Shown: positions 6,354 to 16,012, numbered from the stretch's first letter. The stretch is 48,069 nucleotides of DNA from Lonepinella sp051851555 (GCF_051851555.1 NZ_JBPDVH010000011.1:1-48069); one strand, 5' to 3'. The notes: generated by a model from the sequence alone, not told the origin. Numbers and translations are program-made.

Positions 6354-9149
6354 TCAATTTTCTCGACCTGTCAGCACTGCATCAAATCTGGCAGATTTCT
6401 GCAAAATCCGTTGAGCCAATTTTTCAATACGTTGTTTGGTTGCCTGTTTGACCAGTTGCTTATCAACATTCATTAACGCAGGGCTATCTGTCAGCCAATA
6501 ACTTTGTTCCAACGCCCCAAATTGTGCCAAAATTGATTCTTTGGCTAACATTAATTGGTTTTGTTTTTCGGCGACTTTTTTTGTCAGCAGTGTGGGATCA
6601 ATGCCTTTTTCTAACAGTTCATCAACGATTTTATGTGCTTGCAAGCGTAATTCTTCTGCCCGTTTAGGCTCACAACTAAATTCAATTTTTCCCTCTAGTT
6701 GGGGGGAAAAAGGCTCTTGACTAAACCACGTATTCACCGAATACACGCCTGATAATTGTTCTCGCAAGGCTAAACGCAATTTTTCTTGTAAAATATCCGC
6801 TAAAATATCTAACAAATTTTCATTTTCTGCTTGCCATTGGTTTTCCGCCGTAAAATAAATTTCGACATCTGCTCTAGGTTCAGGCAAACCTGTTAAGTAA
6901 AACGGTGTTGTCGGAATCTGGGCGATCATTGGGGTAAATACTCTCTCTTGTTTTTTCACTGGCACTGTGGCTAAATAAGATTTAGCGAATTTTTGCACCG
7001 CCGTTTCATCAATATCACCTACGATAAAATAGGTAAAATCCGTTTTCTCTGCTACATAATGCTGATACAACGCAGAAAGTTGTTGTGCGGTTAAATCTAA
7101 GGTATTTTTACGGTTTTTGCTATACACGGTTTCTCGTTTAGGAAAACGTAACGCTGTCACCTGTTGCATAAATACCGTTTCTTTATTATGCTCTTTCAAC
7201 TCTTGATTTAAGGCTTTTCGATAATCCATTAATACCTTATTGGAAATGGGATTAGTTTGTAATTTTAAACGAAACAGCAACAGTAATTTATCCAAATCAT
7301 CCGCTTTACCCGCTGCCGTGAAACCTTGTTTTTCGTCATCAATTACGGTGGTAAAGGCAATGGGATTACGACTAAAATAGCGATTAATTTCACCCTGAGA
7401 AAGAGAACCGATGCCGGTTTCATCCACCAAATTGACTGCGGTTCGCAAGGCTTGATATTGATTATCTGGTACAGAACGCAATCCGCCTTGGGTCACGGCT
7501 TTAAAATACACCTGTTGTGGGCTTTGATTGCTGTATAAGTAAATAAGTTTGCTACCATTACTTAAGCGAAATTCCGTGATAGACTGCTCTTGCCAACGTT
7601 TTTCCACCCGAATGTTCCCTTGTCCAAACTCCATCTCAGGCAACGTCACATCTTGTTGTTCCGCTTGCCAATGCTGTTGCGGTTGGGATAATAAACGTTG
7701 CCACTCTTGTTCTAACTGGTTGGCAGTAAAGGATAATTTCTGTTGTGGCATAGGTTGGGTAATCAACATTAATTTGGCTTTTAATTGCAACATTTGCTGA
7801 AAAGTGCGGTGAATATCGCTTAACTTTATTTGAGCCAATAGCTGTTGATTTAAACGATATTTATCTTCCATTGATAGCACCGTTTGATTGTTTGCCATTG
7901 AAACAATCAAATCATTCGCCATCTTAATGCTCGTAGCTTTCACTTCTCGCTGACGTTCATTGAGTTTTTGCAAGCGTTGAATTTCGTCATTGAGTTCTTG
8001 TTGGGTGAATCCATTTTGATAAATTTCCGCAAGAAAATGAAACAGTTGAGAAATAGCTTGTTGATAGCGTTGATCATTCAGTTGCAATGAAAAGGTGGCT
8101 TGCAAGGTTTGTTTGCCTAAGTGGCTATGATAAAAATTCGCTGTATTTATCACCGCACTTTCCTGCTGTTTTAACGCTGTTTCCCACTGCTGAAAACGTA
8201 AATTCATCAAGCGAATCACAATCTGTTGCCATAAATCTTGCTGATAGGATCCCACGGTATTTTTATCATTGGCATCGCTAAACAAGCTAAATTCAACACT
8301 CGGTTCTTTAATTTCCTTTTCAGACACTGTCGCCAATCGCCATTGTTGGGACAAGGGAATGTGATAATCCATTTTCGGCAAAGGAATCGCTTGCTGTGGG
8401 TTGGGTGCATCTAATTGCGTTTGTACTAACTTTTCCATTTGCTGACGATCAATATCGCCCACTACAATCAAAATGGCGTTATCTGCCCGATACCATTTTT
8501 TATAGAAATCTTTCACTCGCTGTGCCGTGACATTTTTGATAATGTTCACATCGCCGATCGGATCTCGCAATACATAGCGAGAATGTGCCATTTCCACTTG
8601 GCTTTTTTTATCCCCTAAACGCAACATCGGGCTTAAACGAGCTCGCCATTCTTCTAGTACCACACCACGTTCTAAATCCAAATCTTGCGGTAAAATGGTT
8701 AAATGATTTAACCATTGGTCGATCACGTTTAATGCCAATTTCAGGGTTTTATCATCATTTTTGGCGATGTTTAACGTATAAACTGTGTTTTCAAAATCCG
8801 TAAACGCATTAATATCCCGAGCAAATTTCATCCCTAACTGCTCTAAGGCATTAATAATCTGATTTTGTGGATATTGTTCCGAACCATTAAACGCCATATG
8901 TTCCACTAAATGAGCGATGCCCTTTTGGTCATCATCTTCATTCATAGAACCGGCGTTTATCACCAACCGCATATACACTCGCCCTTTCGGATCATCACTC
9001 GGCAAAATGAGATAACGCAAACCGTTATCTAATTTCCCTTGCAATGCCATAGGCTCAAAAGGCAAAGGATCCGACAGGTTAAAGGTGGGCTGAAAAGAAG
9101 ATTGGCAAGCACATAATAGGCTTGCCAATAAAATTAGGATCGCTTTCAT
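6354..9149 (-). CDS. pqqL: Periplasmic M16 zinc protease, PqqL/FusC-like
   Basis: M16 (insulinase/pitrilysin) metallopeptidase of 931 residues, the length of E. coli PqqL, with two homologous halves. The zinc site is the inverted motif H80-L-V-E-H84, with the third ligand E160 exactly 76 residues later (in LERGVVLEEW). The N-terminus MKAILILLASLLCAC looks like a lipoprotein signal (LCAC, Cys15), so it is probably anchored on the periplasmic side. It begins 2 bp after the stop of the TonB-dependent receptor gene 9152-11497, so the two form one unit. In related pairs (FusA-FusC in Pectobacterium, YddB-PqqL in E. coli) the receptor imports an iron-containing protein that the protease cuts. That substrate is inferred here, not shown. 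Confidence 0.88.
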   Translation of the reverse strand: MKAILILLASLLCACQSSFQPTFNLSDPLPFEPMALQGKLDNGLRYLILPSDDPKGRVYMRLVINAGSMNEDDDQKGIAHLVEHMAFNGSEQYPQNQIINALEQLGMKFARDINAFTDFENTVYTLNIAKNDDKTLKLALNVIDQWLNHLTILPQDLDLERGVVLEEWRARLSPMLRLGDKKSQVEMAHSRYVLRDPIGDVNIIKNVTAQRVKDFYKKWYRADNAILIVVGDIDRQQMEKLVQTQLDAPNPQQAIPLPKMDYHIPLSQQWRLATVSEKEIKEPSVEFSLFSDANDKNTVGSYQQDLWQQIVIRLMNLRFQQWETALKQQESAVINTANFYHSHLGKQTLQATFSLQLNDQRYQQAISQLFHFLAEIYQNGFTQQELNDEIQRLQKLNERQREVKATSIKMANDLIVSMANNQTVLSMEDKYRLNQQLLAQIKLSDIHRTFQQMLQLKAKLMLITQPMPQQKLSFTANQLEQEWQRLLSQPQQHWQAEQQDVTLPEMEFGQGNIRVEKRWQEQSITEFRLSNGSKLIYLYSNQSPQQVYFKAVTQGGLRSVPDNQYQALRTAVNLVDETGIGSLSQGEINRYFSRNPIAFTTVIDDEKQGFTAAGKADDLDKLLLLFRLKLQTNPISNKVLMDYRKALNQELKEHNKETVFMQQVTALRFPKRETVYSKNRKNTLDLTAQQLSALYQHYVAEKTDFTYFIVGDIDETAVQKFAKSYLATVPVKKQERVFTPMIAQIPTTPFYLTGLPEPRADVEIYFTAENQWQAENENLLDILADILQEKLRLALREQLSGVYSVNTWFSQEPFSPQLEGKIEFSCEPKRAEELRLQAHKIVDELLEKGIDPTLLTKKVAEKQNQLMLAKESILAQFGALEQSYWLTDSPALMNVDKQLVKQATKQRIEKLAQRILQKSARFDAVLTGREN

Positions 9150-9151
9150 TA

Positions 9152-11497
9152 TTAAAATTCGTAGCCTAGCTCAAGCCAATATTCACGCCCTGCACTATAA
9201 AAGCCGTAATCTTCGCCTGATGATGTTATGCCACGACGAGTTTTATTTAACACATTCAACACATCAAATTTCACAAATACGGAATGATTATTAAACACTT
9301 TCGGCTGCCAACGAATGCTGCTGTCCCATTGGGTATGGGTGCCGTAATTGTAACTACGGAAAGCAGGTAATCCATTGATTTCATCATCATTTTCACTGGC
9401 ACCTTTGATCGGGGCTTTCACATAAAGGTTATTCGACCACACCACATTATAATCTGGCACCGCCATATCTAAACCTAAACGCACTTCCCATTCTTCACGA
9501 TTACTGTTAATTTTGGCTCGCATAGCATCACGAGTCATTAATTTACCGTCTAAATACACCAAGGAAGATCCGTCATAATTGCCCGTATTGACCCCTTTCA
9601 TATCGAGCCAGTCGAAAGCCAATGCTGTTTTCCATTCCGTTACTCCCCATTTCCACGGTTCAGCATTTTTGATTTGTAAAGTGTAAACATCATTGCTGTA
9701 ATCTTGCCCTTTGGCAAAATAACGCTCGCTACCGTCATCGTGCAACACAATGCGATCTTTATTTTTACGGTGAATGTATTTGGCATCGAAAATCACATTC
9801 GCCCATTGTTGTTGCAAGCCTAAACTCAATTCATCCGTGTGTGGCGTTTTGAAAGAAGATAAGTCATTGTAGGTAAAACGAGAATCATCGTAGCCTTCTA
9901 ATTTATAGATGGCTTGGGTTAATTTCATTGATGCAAAAGAGCGACCATAATAACGGTTCCAACCTGCACTTAACTTCGTTTGCTCAAACGGTTTCCACGT
10001 TGCCACAAACCGCGGTGCAAAATTGGTATTTTTTAAGTAGTTATCTCGTTCTAAACGTACACCAGGGCGAAATTCAAGATTCTTCCAACTGATTAAATCT
10101 TCCAGATAAACCGCTATATTTTGGTAACTGGCTTTCACTTTGCCTTTATGAACTTGATTTGAGCTGCCCAATACTAATTCATCATAATCACCGTCGCCAT
10201 CATCGTCAAAATAATCCTGATTATAGATTTCACCTGTGGCATCTTGATCACGGTTAAAACGATATTTGGTAAACTGATAAATGCCCCCTAAGGATATGGA
10301 ATGTTCCGTGGTGCCAAGATTAAAAGCATCAAGGGCATATTCCATTGAGGCGTGCAAATTATCTTGGGTTAAATCACTGTTACCCATTCCGCCGGTAAAG
10401 TATTCATCACCATCCACAATATAGGTTTTCATTTGGGTCGAGGCGGATTTCCGTTTATCTTTAAACTGATCGTACGCTAATGTGGTGGTTAACACCCCAT
10501 TATCCAAGGATTTCACCCACGCCAACGTACCGCCATAGGCCTGATGATAATCACGCACATCGCTATCAATATTGGTAGCATAGAATTTACTTTCACGGTA
10601 ATTAGAATAACGTAAACCGAGTTCAACTCGATTTTGATCATTCGGCGTCCAGTTAAAATTCAACAAGGCATTAGTGGAACGGCGAATATGATCTTGTTTG
10701 TCCGTATCCCCTTGCGGATTGATTAAACGCTGTTGCTGAATATGGGCAGAACGTTGGCTTAATCCGACCACCATCCCTAAATTATCGGTTAAGGCTTTTT
10801 GTGCCGAAACACTGAAAAACTGTTTATCATATTTCGGTTGATAATCTGCATCACTACCATTGGGTGTAGCCTGTTCAAATTTAGCCCGATCTTCATCGCT
10901 TAAATGAAATTTCGCCCATTGTGAACGAGAAGTACGATAACGCAACTGTACGCCATCTTTGCCGTCATATTGTTTGGTTTTCGCCACTACCGCACCGCCA
11001 GTAAATCCCCCTAAACTGGCCGAAATATCACTGTCGTAAACCGTGACGGAAGACAACAAATTCGCATCAAAAAAATAGGCTTGTGGACTATTTGCCACTG
11101 GTAAGCTCAACATTGAACCATCAAACAAATCTGCCCCTAAATCATTATTGGCATTGACGTTATCCACAAAATAACTGGTTTGATTAGACTCTGCCCCATT
11201 AATTGACACTGCAACAGGTTTAATTTCACCTCGTTGGAAACTGCTTTCATCGCTGTGTTCAAAACGAACATGCGGATTGGCTTTTAAATAATCAGAAATA
11301 TTGCCATTGCTGACTGGTTGTTGTTTAATATCTTCACTGCTAACAGCTTGACTTGATGAAATTCTGCTGTTTTGATTGGCGTACACCACAATTTCAGCAA
11401 GTTGATTTTCGTTTTTTGTTGGCGTAGTTTGTTCTGCCTGAGCGGAAAGTGCAAGGCAAATGCTCACCGCTAATAAGGTTTTTTGTGTTTTGTTCAT
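9152..11497 (-). CDS. TonB-dependent outer-membrane receptor (YddB/FusA-like partner of the M16 protease)
   Basis: 781-residue TonB-dependent transporter. A signal peptide (MNKTQKTLLAVSICLALSAQA) is followed by a TonB-box-like EIVVYA, a plug domain to about residue 170 and a 22-strand-type barrel ending in F (YWLELGYEF). I prefer the start at 11497: AAGGA lies six bases upstream and it gives a clean signal peptide. The longer frame to 11560 would run through the Fur box and promoter. The gene is followed after 2 bp by the M16 protease, so the pair probably imports and processes a protein-bound or peptide-bound iron source. Ligand unknown. The Fur box at its start predicts iron repression. Confidence 0.88.
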   Translation of the reverse strand: MNKTQKTLLAVSICLALSAQAEQTTPTKNENQLAEIVVYANQNSRISSSQAVSSEDIKQQPVSNGNISDYLKANPHVRFEHSDESSFQRGEIKPVAVSINGAESNQTSYFVDNVNANNDLGADLFDGSMLSLPVANSPQAYFFDANLLSSVTVYDSDISASLGGFTGGAVVAKTKQYDGKDGVQLRYRTSRSQWAKFHLSDEDRAKFEQATPNGSDADYQPKYDKQFFSVSAQKALTDNLGMVVGLSQRSAHIQQQRLINPQGDTDKQDHIRRSTNALLNFNWTPNDQNRVELGLRYSNYRESKFYATNIDSDVRDYHQAYGGTLAWVKSLDNGVLTTTLAYDQFKDKRKSASTQMKTYIVDGDEYFTGGMGNSDLTQDNLHASMEYALDAFNLGTTEHSISLGGIYQFTKYRFNRDQDATGEIYNQDYFDDDGDGDYDELVLGSSNQVHKGKVKASYQNIAVYLEDLISWKNLEFRPGVRLERDNYLKNTNFAPRFVATWKPFEQTKLSAGWNRYYGRSFASMKLTQAIYKLEGYDDSRFTYNDLSSFKTPHTDELSLGLQQQWANVIFDAKYIHRKNKDRIVLHDDGSERYFAKGQDYSNDVYTLQIKNAEPWKWGVTEWKTALAFDWLDMKGVNTGNYDGSSLVYLDGKLMTRDAMRAKINSNREEWEVRLGLDMAVPDYNVVWSNNLYVKAPIKGASENDDEINGLPAFRSYNYGTHTQWDSSIRWQPKVFNNHSVFVKFDVLNVLNKTRRGITSSGEDYGFYSAGREYWLELGYEF

Positions 11498-11513
11498 AAT
11501 AAATCCTTTATAT

Positions 11514-11560
11514 TGATAATCGTTATCAACAATTATAATCAAGATTAAAATGTAATGCAA
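11514..11560 (-). promoter_or_regulatory. Fur-controlled promoter of the receptor-protease operon
   Basis: On the minus strand TTGCAT (complement of 11555-11560) and TATAAT (complement of 11532-11537) are separated by 17 bp. Just downstream, over the expected start, lies TGATAACGATTATCA (complement of 11514-11528), which matches 13 of 14 positions of the Fur consensus TGATAAT-N-ATTATCA. Confidence 0.85.
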
Positions 11561-11575
11561 TAATCGACTATGCTT

Positions 11576-11612
11576 AAAAAAGCCTTGAATTTCAACAACT
11601 CAAGGCTTTTTT
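11576..11612 (-). terminator. Terminator after the 11626-13911 receptor gene
   Basis: The inverted repeat AAAAAAGCCTTGA / TCAAGGCTTTTTT has an 11-base loop and ends in a T run on the minus strand. It separates this receptor from the next unit. Confidence 0.85.
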
Positions 11613-11625
11613 ATGTGAAATTCCA

Positions 11626-13911
11626 CTAGAAACGCATTTCTACCGAGGCGGCAAAATTACGGCCAGGGGCATAATAGCGTTCTAGGCCTTTGCCCTCTTT
11701 ATCCACGGTGTTGGTGGTGCTAGCGGTAATGTTGATGCCTCGCAAAGCGTCCCAAGTATGATATTTTCGATTGAAAATATTATAGGCACCGGCACGTAAC
11801 GTAATGTTTTTATTTACTCTGACGAAACCGAATACATCAAATAAAGCGGCTGAGCCGTTTAACCATGGGTAATCCTTAGTTTTGCCACGAGGATCATTAT
11901 AGGCATTCAGAATTTGAGCATCTTTGCCTTTTTTAGCACCAAGATATGTCCAACGGGCGGAGAATCCCCAACGATCATCAGGATCGTCGTAACCAAAGCC
12001 TAAAATGACTTTAATTGGCTGAATGGAAAGTAAGCTCAAATCAGTATCATATAATTTACTTTTGCTATACCCCACCGATCCCATGGCATTCCAACCCTGT
12101 GGCACTTTATTCCAAATACCATTCAGATTAAGTTTTCCTGTGAAATCAAATCCCATAATGCGGGCTCTATCTAAGTTTTGAGCCTGTTGGAATAAGGTTT
12201 CGGCATAACCGTTAGTTTCTGTTGGGCTACAAAGCTCGCCACAACTTACCCAAGCGACAGTTTCTCGTTCATACAAGAAATCTTTGTAGCTCGTGTGGTA
12301 AGCATTCAACGTTGCAGAGCCAAAATCGCCATTGGCGGAAAGCTGAATGGCGTTGTTGAAACTTAATTCGGCTTTTAATTTTGGATTAGCTAGCCAGTTA
12401 CCCGATAGGCTTTTGAAAGTAAAATACATTTCAGAGGCTGACGGTACACGGTAACCACTGGACAAACTATAACCAATTCGCCAAATATCATTGATTTGAT
12501 AATCTAAACTGCCGCTCGCACTTAAGCCTTGGAACTCTGCTCCTTTTGGCGTGGTTTTCTCACAAGCATGACAGACTTCATTCACATCTTGTGGGGTCAA
12601 TTTAGTGTAATCATAACGAATACCAAATTTACTGCTCCAAGTATCATTCCATTGCACTTTATCTTGCAAAGAGGCATAAAAGTTAATGGTTTTCACTGGA
12701 TTTTGAATGGTATAAGGCAATACATAGGTTTGATTTTGGCTCGGAAACTCAATGGTATCAATATTTTGATTATAGAAACGCTTGTCCGATAAGCCCATGC
12801 GTAAAGACAATAAATGGGTACCAAAACGTTCCCCCAATGACACGCTATCTGCTCGCAAAGAAATCCGATTAAAGCGGCTACGCATCCTGCGATCGTACCA
12901 TTCAATTAAGGAAATATTACGATAGGTTTTGTAATTTAACGCCTCAACGTTCGTGCGTTGCCAGTCGTAATCCAATTTGACATAAGCCAAATAATCACTG
13001 ACAGGGAAATATTCGTAGGCTACGTTTAAATTATCACGGTGGGTTTTATCGGTGCTGTTACGGAAAAAACTGTCTAATAAAGCATAGGATTTTTCATCAT
13101 TCTGCGCCCAGTTTCTTGCGCCTGTATAAGACACACTAAATTTATGCGTATCGTTGAGTAAATACGACAGTTTGCCTAAGAAATTATGATTGCGGTGATT
13201 GCTTGGATCGGGAATACCTCGGGCATCGCCATAAATATCTTCGCCATTACCTCGGCTTTTCATTTCTTGCCCACGGCGTTGTGAATAAAGCGCCACCGCC
13301 TCCCAGCCGTTGTCTTTATAGGCTAAACCACCTGTATTGGTCCATTCGTTATTTTTACTGCCGAAACCACTTTTTAACAATACGCCGACTTTATTGCGTT
13401 GACCGTTTTCATCTGTGGGTAAAATAATATCGTCTGCTGTCAAGGTGTGATAATTGACGCTGCCGCCGAGATTTCCGCTCCCTGCATTAAAAGAATCTGA
13501 TCCTCGTACAATATCAATACCTTGCACCAATTCTGGATCGATCACAATACGTGAACTATTAAAGTTGCCATAACGTGCATAAAGGGAATTTTCTTCCGAA
13601 TCGGGCAAGGCCACGCCGTCAATAATGATCCCAACACGGTTTCCCTCCACCCCACGAATCGCAAAGCCTTTCGTGTGGCGACCGTTATCACTGATCCCCA
13701 CATCCGTGGTATAACGCACCAAATCTCGGCTGTCAGAAACTAATTCATCTTGAATTTGGCGACGTGTTTTTTTGATTTCGCCGTGAATTTTGACGTCTTC
13801 CTTGCCTACCACATTAATTTGTTCTAACTGTTCCTCTGCTTGAGATAACGCAGGGTTAAGGGCTAAGGCAATACAGAACGCACCAAGTGTTAATCTGTAT
13901 GTCGAACTCAT
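11626..13911 (-). CDS. TonB-dependent receptor, haemoglobin/transferrin/lactoferrin class
   Basis: 761-residue outer-membrane receptor. It has a signal peptide to about residue 25, then EQINVVGKE (TonB box region). The plug contains KGFAIRGVEGNRVGIIIDGV, GIDIVRGSDS and GGSVNY, typical of the haem, haemoglobin and transferrin receptor subfamily. The barrel ends AASVEMRF. The length is near HmbR/HpuB and the short TbpA2 receptors, below classical TbpA (~900). Two short Cys pairs (CHAC; CGELC) fall in probable surface loops. The adjacent lipoprotein gene on the same strand, and a second divergent one, suggest a receptor plus surface lipoprotein system for a host iron or haem protein. Ligand not determinable here. 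Confidence 0.85.
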   Translation of the reverse strand: MSSTYRLTLGAFCIALALNPALSQAEEQLEQINVVGKEDVKIHGEIKKTRRQIQDELVSDSRDLVRYTTDVGISDNGRHTKGFAIRGVEGNRVGIIIDGVALPDSEENSLYARYGNFNSSRIVIDPELVQGIDIVRGSDSFNAGSGNLGGSVNYHTLTADDIILPTDENGQRNKVGVLLKSGFGSKNNEWTNTGGLAYKDNGWEAVALYSQRRGQEMKSRGNGEDIYGDARGIPDPSNHRNHNFLGKLSYLLNDTHKFSVSYTGARNWAQNDEKSYALLDSFFRNSTDKTHRDNLNVAYEYFPVSDYLAYVKLDYDWQRTNVEALNYKTYRNISLIEWYDRRMRSRFNRISLRADSVSLGERFGTHLLSLRMGLSDKRFYNQNIDTIEFPSQNQTYVLPYTIQNPVKTINFYASLQDKVQWNDTWSSKFGIRYDYTKLTPQDVNEVCHACEKTTPKGAEFQGLSASGSLDYQINDIWRIGYSLSSGYRVPSASEMYFTFKSLSGNWLANPKLKAELSFNNAIQLSANGDFGSATLNAYHTSYKDFLYERETVAWVSCGELCSPTETNGYAETLFQQAQNLDRARIMGFDFTGKLNLNGIWNKVPQGWNAMGSVGYSKSKLYDTDLSLLSIQPIKVILGFGYDDPDDRWGFSARWTYLGAKKGKDAQILNAYNDPRGKTKDYPWLNGSAALFDVFGFVRVNKNITLRAGAYNIFNRKYHTWDALRGINITASTTNTVDKEGKGLERYYAPGRNFAASVEMRF

Positions 13912-13939
13912 TGTATTTTCCTTAATAAATTATCAAACT

Positions 13940-13971
13940 GAAAACAAAAAACGGCGGACGAACCGCCGTTA
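13940..13971 (-). terminator. Intercistronic terminator between lipoprotein and receptor genes
   Basis: On the minus strand AACGGCGG-TTCGT-CCGCCGTT is followed by TTTTGTTTT. It lies between the lipoprotein stop (13982) and the receptor start (13911). It should reduce receptor expression relative to the lipoprotein if they share a promoter, or separate two units. Confidence 0.8.
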
Positions 13972-13981
13972 GGTTTAGGGA

Positions 13982-15796
13982 TTACTCTGTAATTTTATCT
14001 TTTACTGCCTCTAATTTTGGCACAATTTCTTCAGAGTGTGTTAATTTGCTTTGAGCTTTATCAAGTTGCTCTTGGTAATAACCTTTAGCCCAATCGCTAG
14101 TTGCATTTTTAACATTATCAGCTTGTTTAGCAACTTCCGCTTTCATTTCCTCAACCACTTTTAGATCATTACTTAATTGTTCGCAACCTCTCCAAGTGCA
14201 ATTCACTTTACTTGCACCAAAGGCACCATTGTAGTCTTTTTCATCGCCTTGTGTTTGGTAGAATACCCCTGCGATATCTTGACCACTCGAACCATAGAAT
14301 GCCCCTTTGGTTTGTACCCCATTAAGCATGCCATCAAACTCCGTACCTTTCACTTTGGCACCAAGTGTTAACTTAGTTTGCTCACCGTCTTTTAACTCAA
14401 GCATAAGGTTTTTATTATCAAAATCCACTGCACCTAAAGCACTAAGCTCGATATATTGACCATCCTTGCCATAGAATGCACCACCTTTATAGGTGTAAAC
14501 ACCAGTGACTTTACCGTCTGCATCAACACTATAAATTTGCTGCCCCTCAGCACTTTCATACCCACTTTGTAAATCTGAATAATTAAATGGTGAACGGTTT
14601 GTACTGCCCTCTTCTGGTGTACGAATACCCTGTACAAATAAGTGAGTAATACCATCTTTAACAATGTAACCAAAACGTGTTTGTTCAAAATCTTGGCTAT
14701 TACGTTTGCTTGGTAAATAACCTACTTTACCAATCGCCACATCACCTTCTTTAATGTCTTTTGCTGTAATAGGATTATTTCCGCTACCTACTTTTCCATT
14801 TTTGTCATCTTCAGGATGGAACTGATCACGCCATGCGACAATTTCATCATCGCTATATAAAGAGATTTTTTTACCATCAATGACTAATTCGTTCAGGTTT
14901 TTATTATCTGTTGCAAAGTTTTTATTTTCAAACTCTTCGCCAACTTTCACGATAGTACCATTTACATAAGTAAACTTATTATTGGTATTTTCGTCTGTAT
15001 ATGTTTGACTTGTGCCAAATCCTTTTTTCACTTCTGCCACATTTTTATCGACACGTGGCTTATCCGCTTTCTCAGCTTCTTCTTTTGCTTTTTCTTCAGC
15101 AGCGGCTTTCTCAGCGTCTGCTTTTGCTTTTTCGGCCTCAGCTTTGGCTTTTTCTGCTGCTGCTTTTTCGGCCTCAGCTTTTGCTTTCTCTGCTGCCGCT
15201 TTTTCGGCCTCAGCTTTGGCTTTTTCTGCTGCCGCTTTTTCAGCCTCAGCTTTGGCTTTTTCTGCTGCCGCTTTTTCAGCCTCAGCTTTGGCTTTTTCTG
15301 CTGCCGCTTTTTCTGCATCAGCTTTAGCCTGTTCTGCTGCTTTTGCGGCATCAGCGGCGGCTTTCTCTGCAGCCAGTTTTTCAGCCGCAGCGGCTTTTTC
15401 TGCCTCTACTTTTGCTTGTTCAGCCGCTTTGGCCGCCTCGGCAGCGACTTTTTCGGCTTCAATTTTTGCCTTTTCAGCAGCGGCTGCGGCAGCTGCTGCC
15501 TCTTGTTCTGCTTTGGCTTTAGCTGCGGCATCTGCCTCTTTCTGTGCTAATTCCATTTCTGTTGTATTTTGATCCGCACTTTGCTCTGTTTCTGTGGTGG
15601 AATCATTGCTACTTGAACTTTCATCACTACTGGACGAAGAAGAATCGATAGGTTTAGCTGATGTGGTAGGAGGGGAAGTTAAATACTTGCCTGTATTCGG
15701 ATCATCACCGCCTTTGGAAGATGAACAAGCAGCTAATGCAGTTGATGCCAATACTACGGTAATCAAATTGAGCGAAAATTTTTTCATATTTTTCAT
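13982..15796 (-). CDS. Surface lipoprotein with Ala/Glu/Lys-rich coiled-coil linker and TbpB-like beta-barrel domain
   Basis: 604-residue lipoprotein. The start at 15796 has AAGGA seven bases upstream; the signal peptide ends in lipobox LAAC (Cys24). A Ser/Thr/Asp linker (25-80) is followed by an Ala-Glu-Lys helix-forming region (about 80-245) with five identical-length AEKAAAEKAKAE units (161-220). The folded part (about 260-530) shares NLNELVIDGKKI, LFVQG and the C-lobe barrel signature KGAFYG...IAGVFYQT...GAFGASK with the divergent lipoprotein at 16013. This barrel is of the TbpB/Slam-dependent type. Unusually, a further ~65-residue charged helical tail with a Cys pair (NCTWRGC) follows the barrel. 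Probably co-transcribed, through a terminator, with the TonB receptor downstream. Surface exposure and haem/iron-protein binding are inferences; no Slam gene is in the window. Confidence 0.75.
   Translation of the reverse strand: MKNMKKFSLNLITVVLASTALAACSSSKGGDDPNTGKYLTSPPTTSAKPIDSSSSSSDESSSSNDSTTETEQSADQNTTEMELAQKEADAAAKAKAEQEAAAAAAAAEKAKIEAEKVAAEAAKAAEQAKVEAEKAAAAEKLAAEKAAADAAKAAEQAKADAEKAAAEKAKAEAEKAAAEKAKAEAEKAAAEKAKAEAEKAAAEKAKAEAEKAAAEKAKAEAEKAKADAEKAAAEEKAKEEAEKADKPRVDKNVAEVKKGFGTSQTYTDENTNNKFTYVNGTIVKVGEEFENKNFATDNKNLNELVIDGKKISLYSDDEIVAWRDQFHPEDDKNGKVGSGNNPITAKDIKEGDVAIGKVGYLPSKRNSQDFEQTRFGYIVKDGITHLFVQGIRTPEEGSTNRSPFNYSDLQSGYESAEGQQIYSVDADGKVTGVYTYKGGAFYGKDGQYIELSALGAVDFDNKNLMLELKDGEQTKLTLGAKVKGTEFDGMLNGVQTKGAFYGSSGQDIAGVFYQTQGDEKDYNGAFGASKVNCTWRGCEQLSNDLKVVEEMKAEVAKQADNVKNATSDWAKGYYQEQLDKAQSKLTHSEEIVPKLEAVKDKITE
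15137..15316 (-). repeat. Five 36-bp tandem repeats in the lipoprotein linker
   Basis: Five copies of a 36-bp unit encode AEKAAAEKAKAE, with a few synonymous changes and more divergent AEK-type sequence on both sides. The length is a multiple of three, so copy change alters linker length without frameshift. Confidence 0.85.
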
Positions 15797-15914
15797 AAAA
15801 AGTCCTTTTGGTTGTAACAAATTGATAAGATAGTTTCACAAAATAGCAAAATGCTGAAGTCATTCTATCAACAATCATTTAAATTTTCAATAACAAAAAC
15901 AATTCTTATTAAGA

Positions 15915-15943
15915 TTGACTATTTATATAAAATCGCCTAAAGT
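15915..15943 (+). promoter_or_regulatory. Tentative promoter for the plus-strand lipoprotein
   Basis: TTGACT (15915-15920) and TAAAGT (15938-15943) are 17 bp apart in the AT-rich divergent region. The -10 is only 4 of 6. No convincing Fur box was found: the best candidate, around 15900-15916, matches about 9 of 14 positions. Confidence 0.35.
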
Positions 15944-16012
15944 AATAAGGCTTTAAATGCTTTATAAATGAAACACTTCTCTTTTTTATTAATTGATTAC
16001 TTAGGAGATCTT

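Noticed and set aside
11498..11560. Upstream extension of the receptor gene to 11560
   Set aside because: It would translate through the promoter and Fur box and spoil the signal peptide; the start at 11497 has a ribosome site.
15001..15572. Three long plus-strand frames over the lipoprotein repeat region
   Set aside because: They are antisense to the Ala/Glu/Lys repeats, give low-complexity Phe/Cys/Ser or Leu-rich products, and lack ribosome sites.
15821..15967. Fur box between the two lipoprotein genes
   Set aside because: The best match to the 7-1-7 consensus is about 9 of 14, not better than expected in AT-rich DNA, although iron control would make sense.
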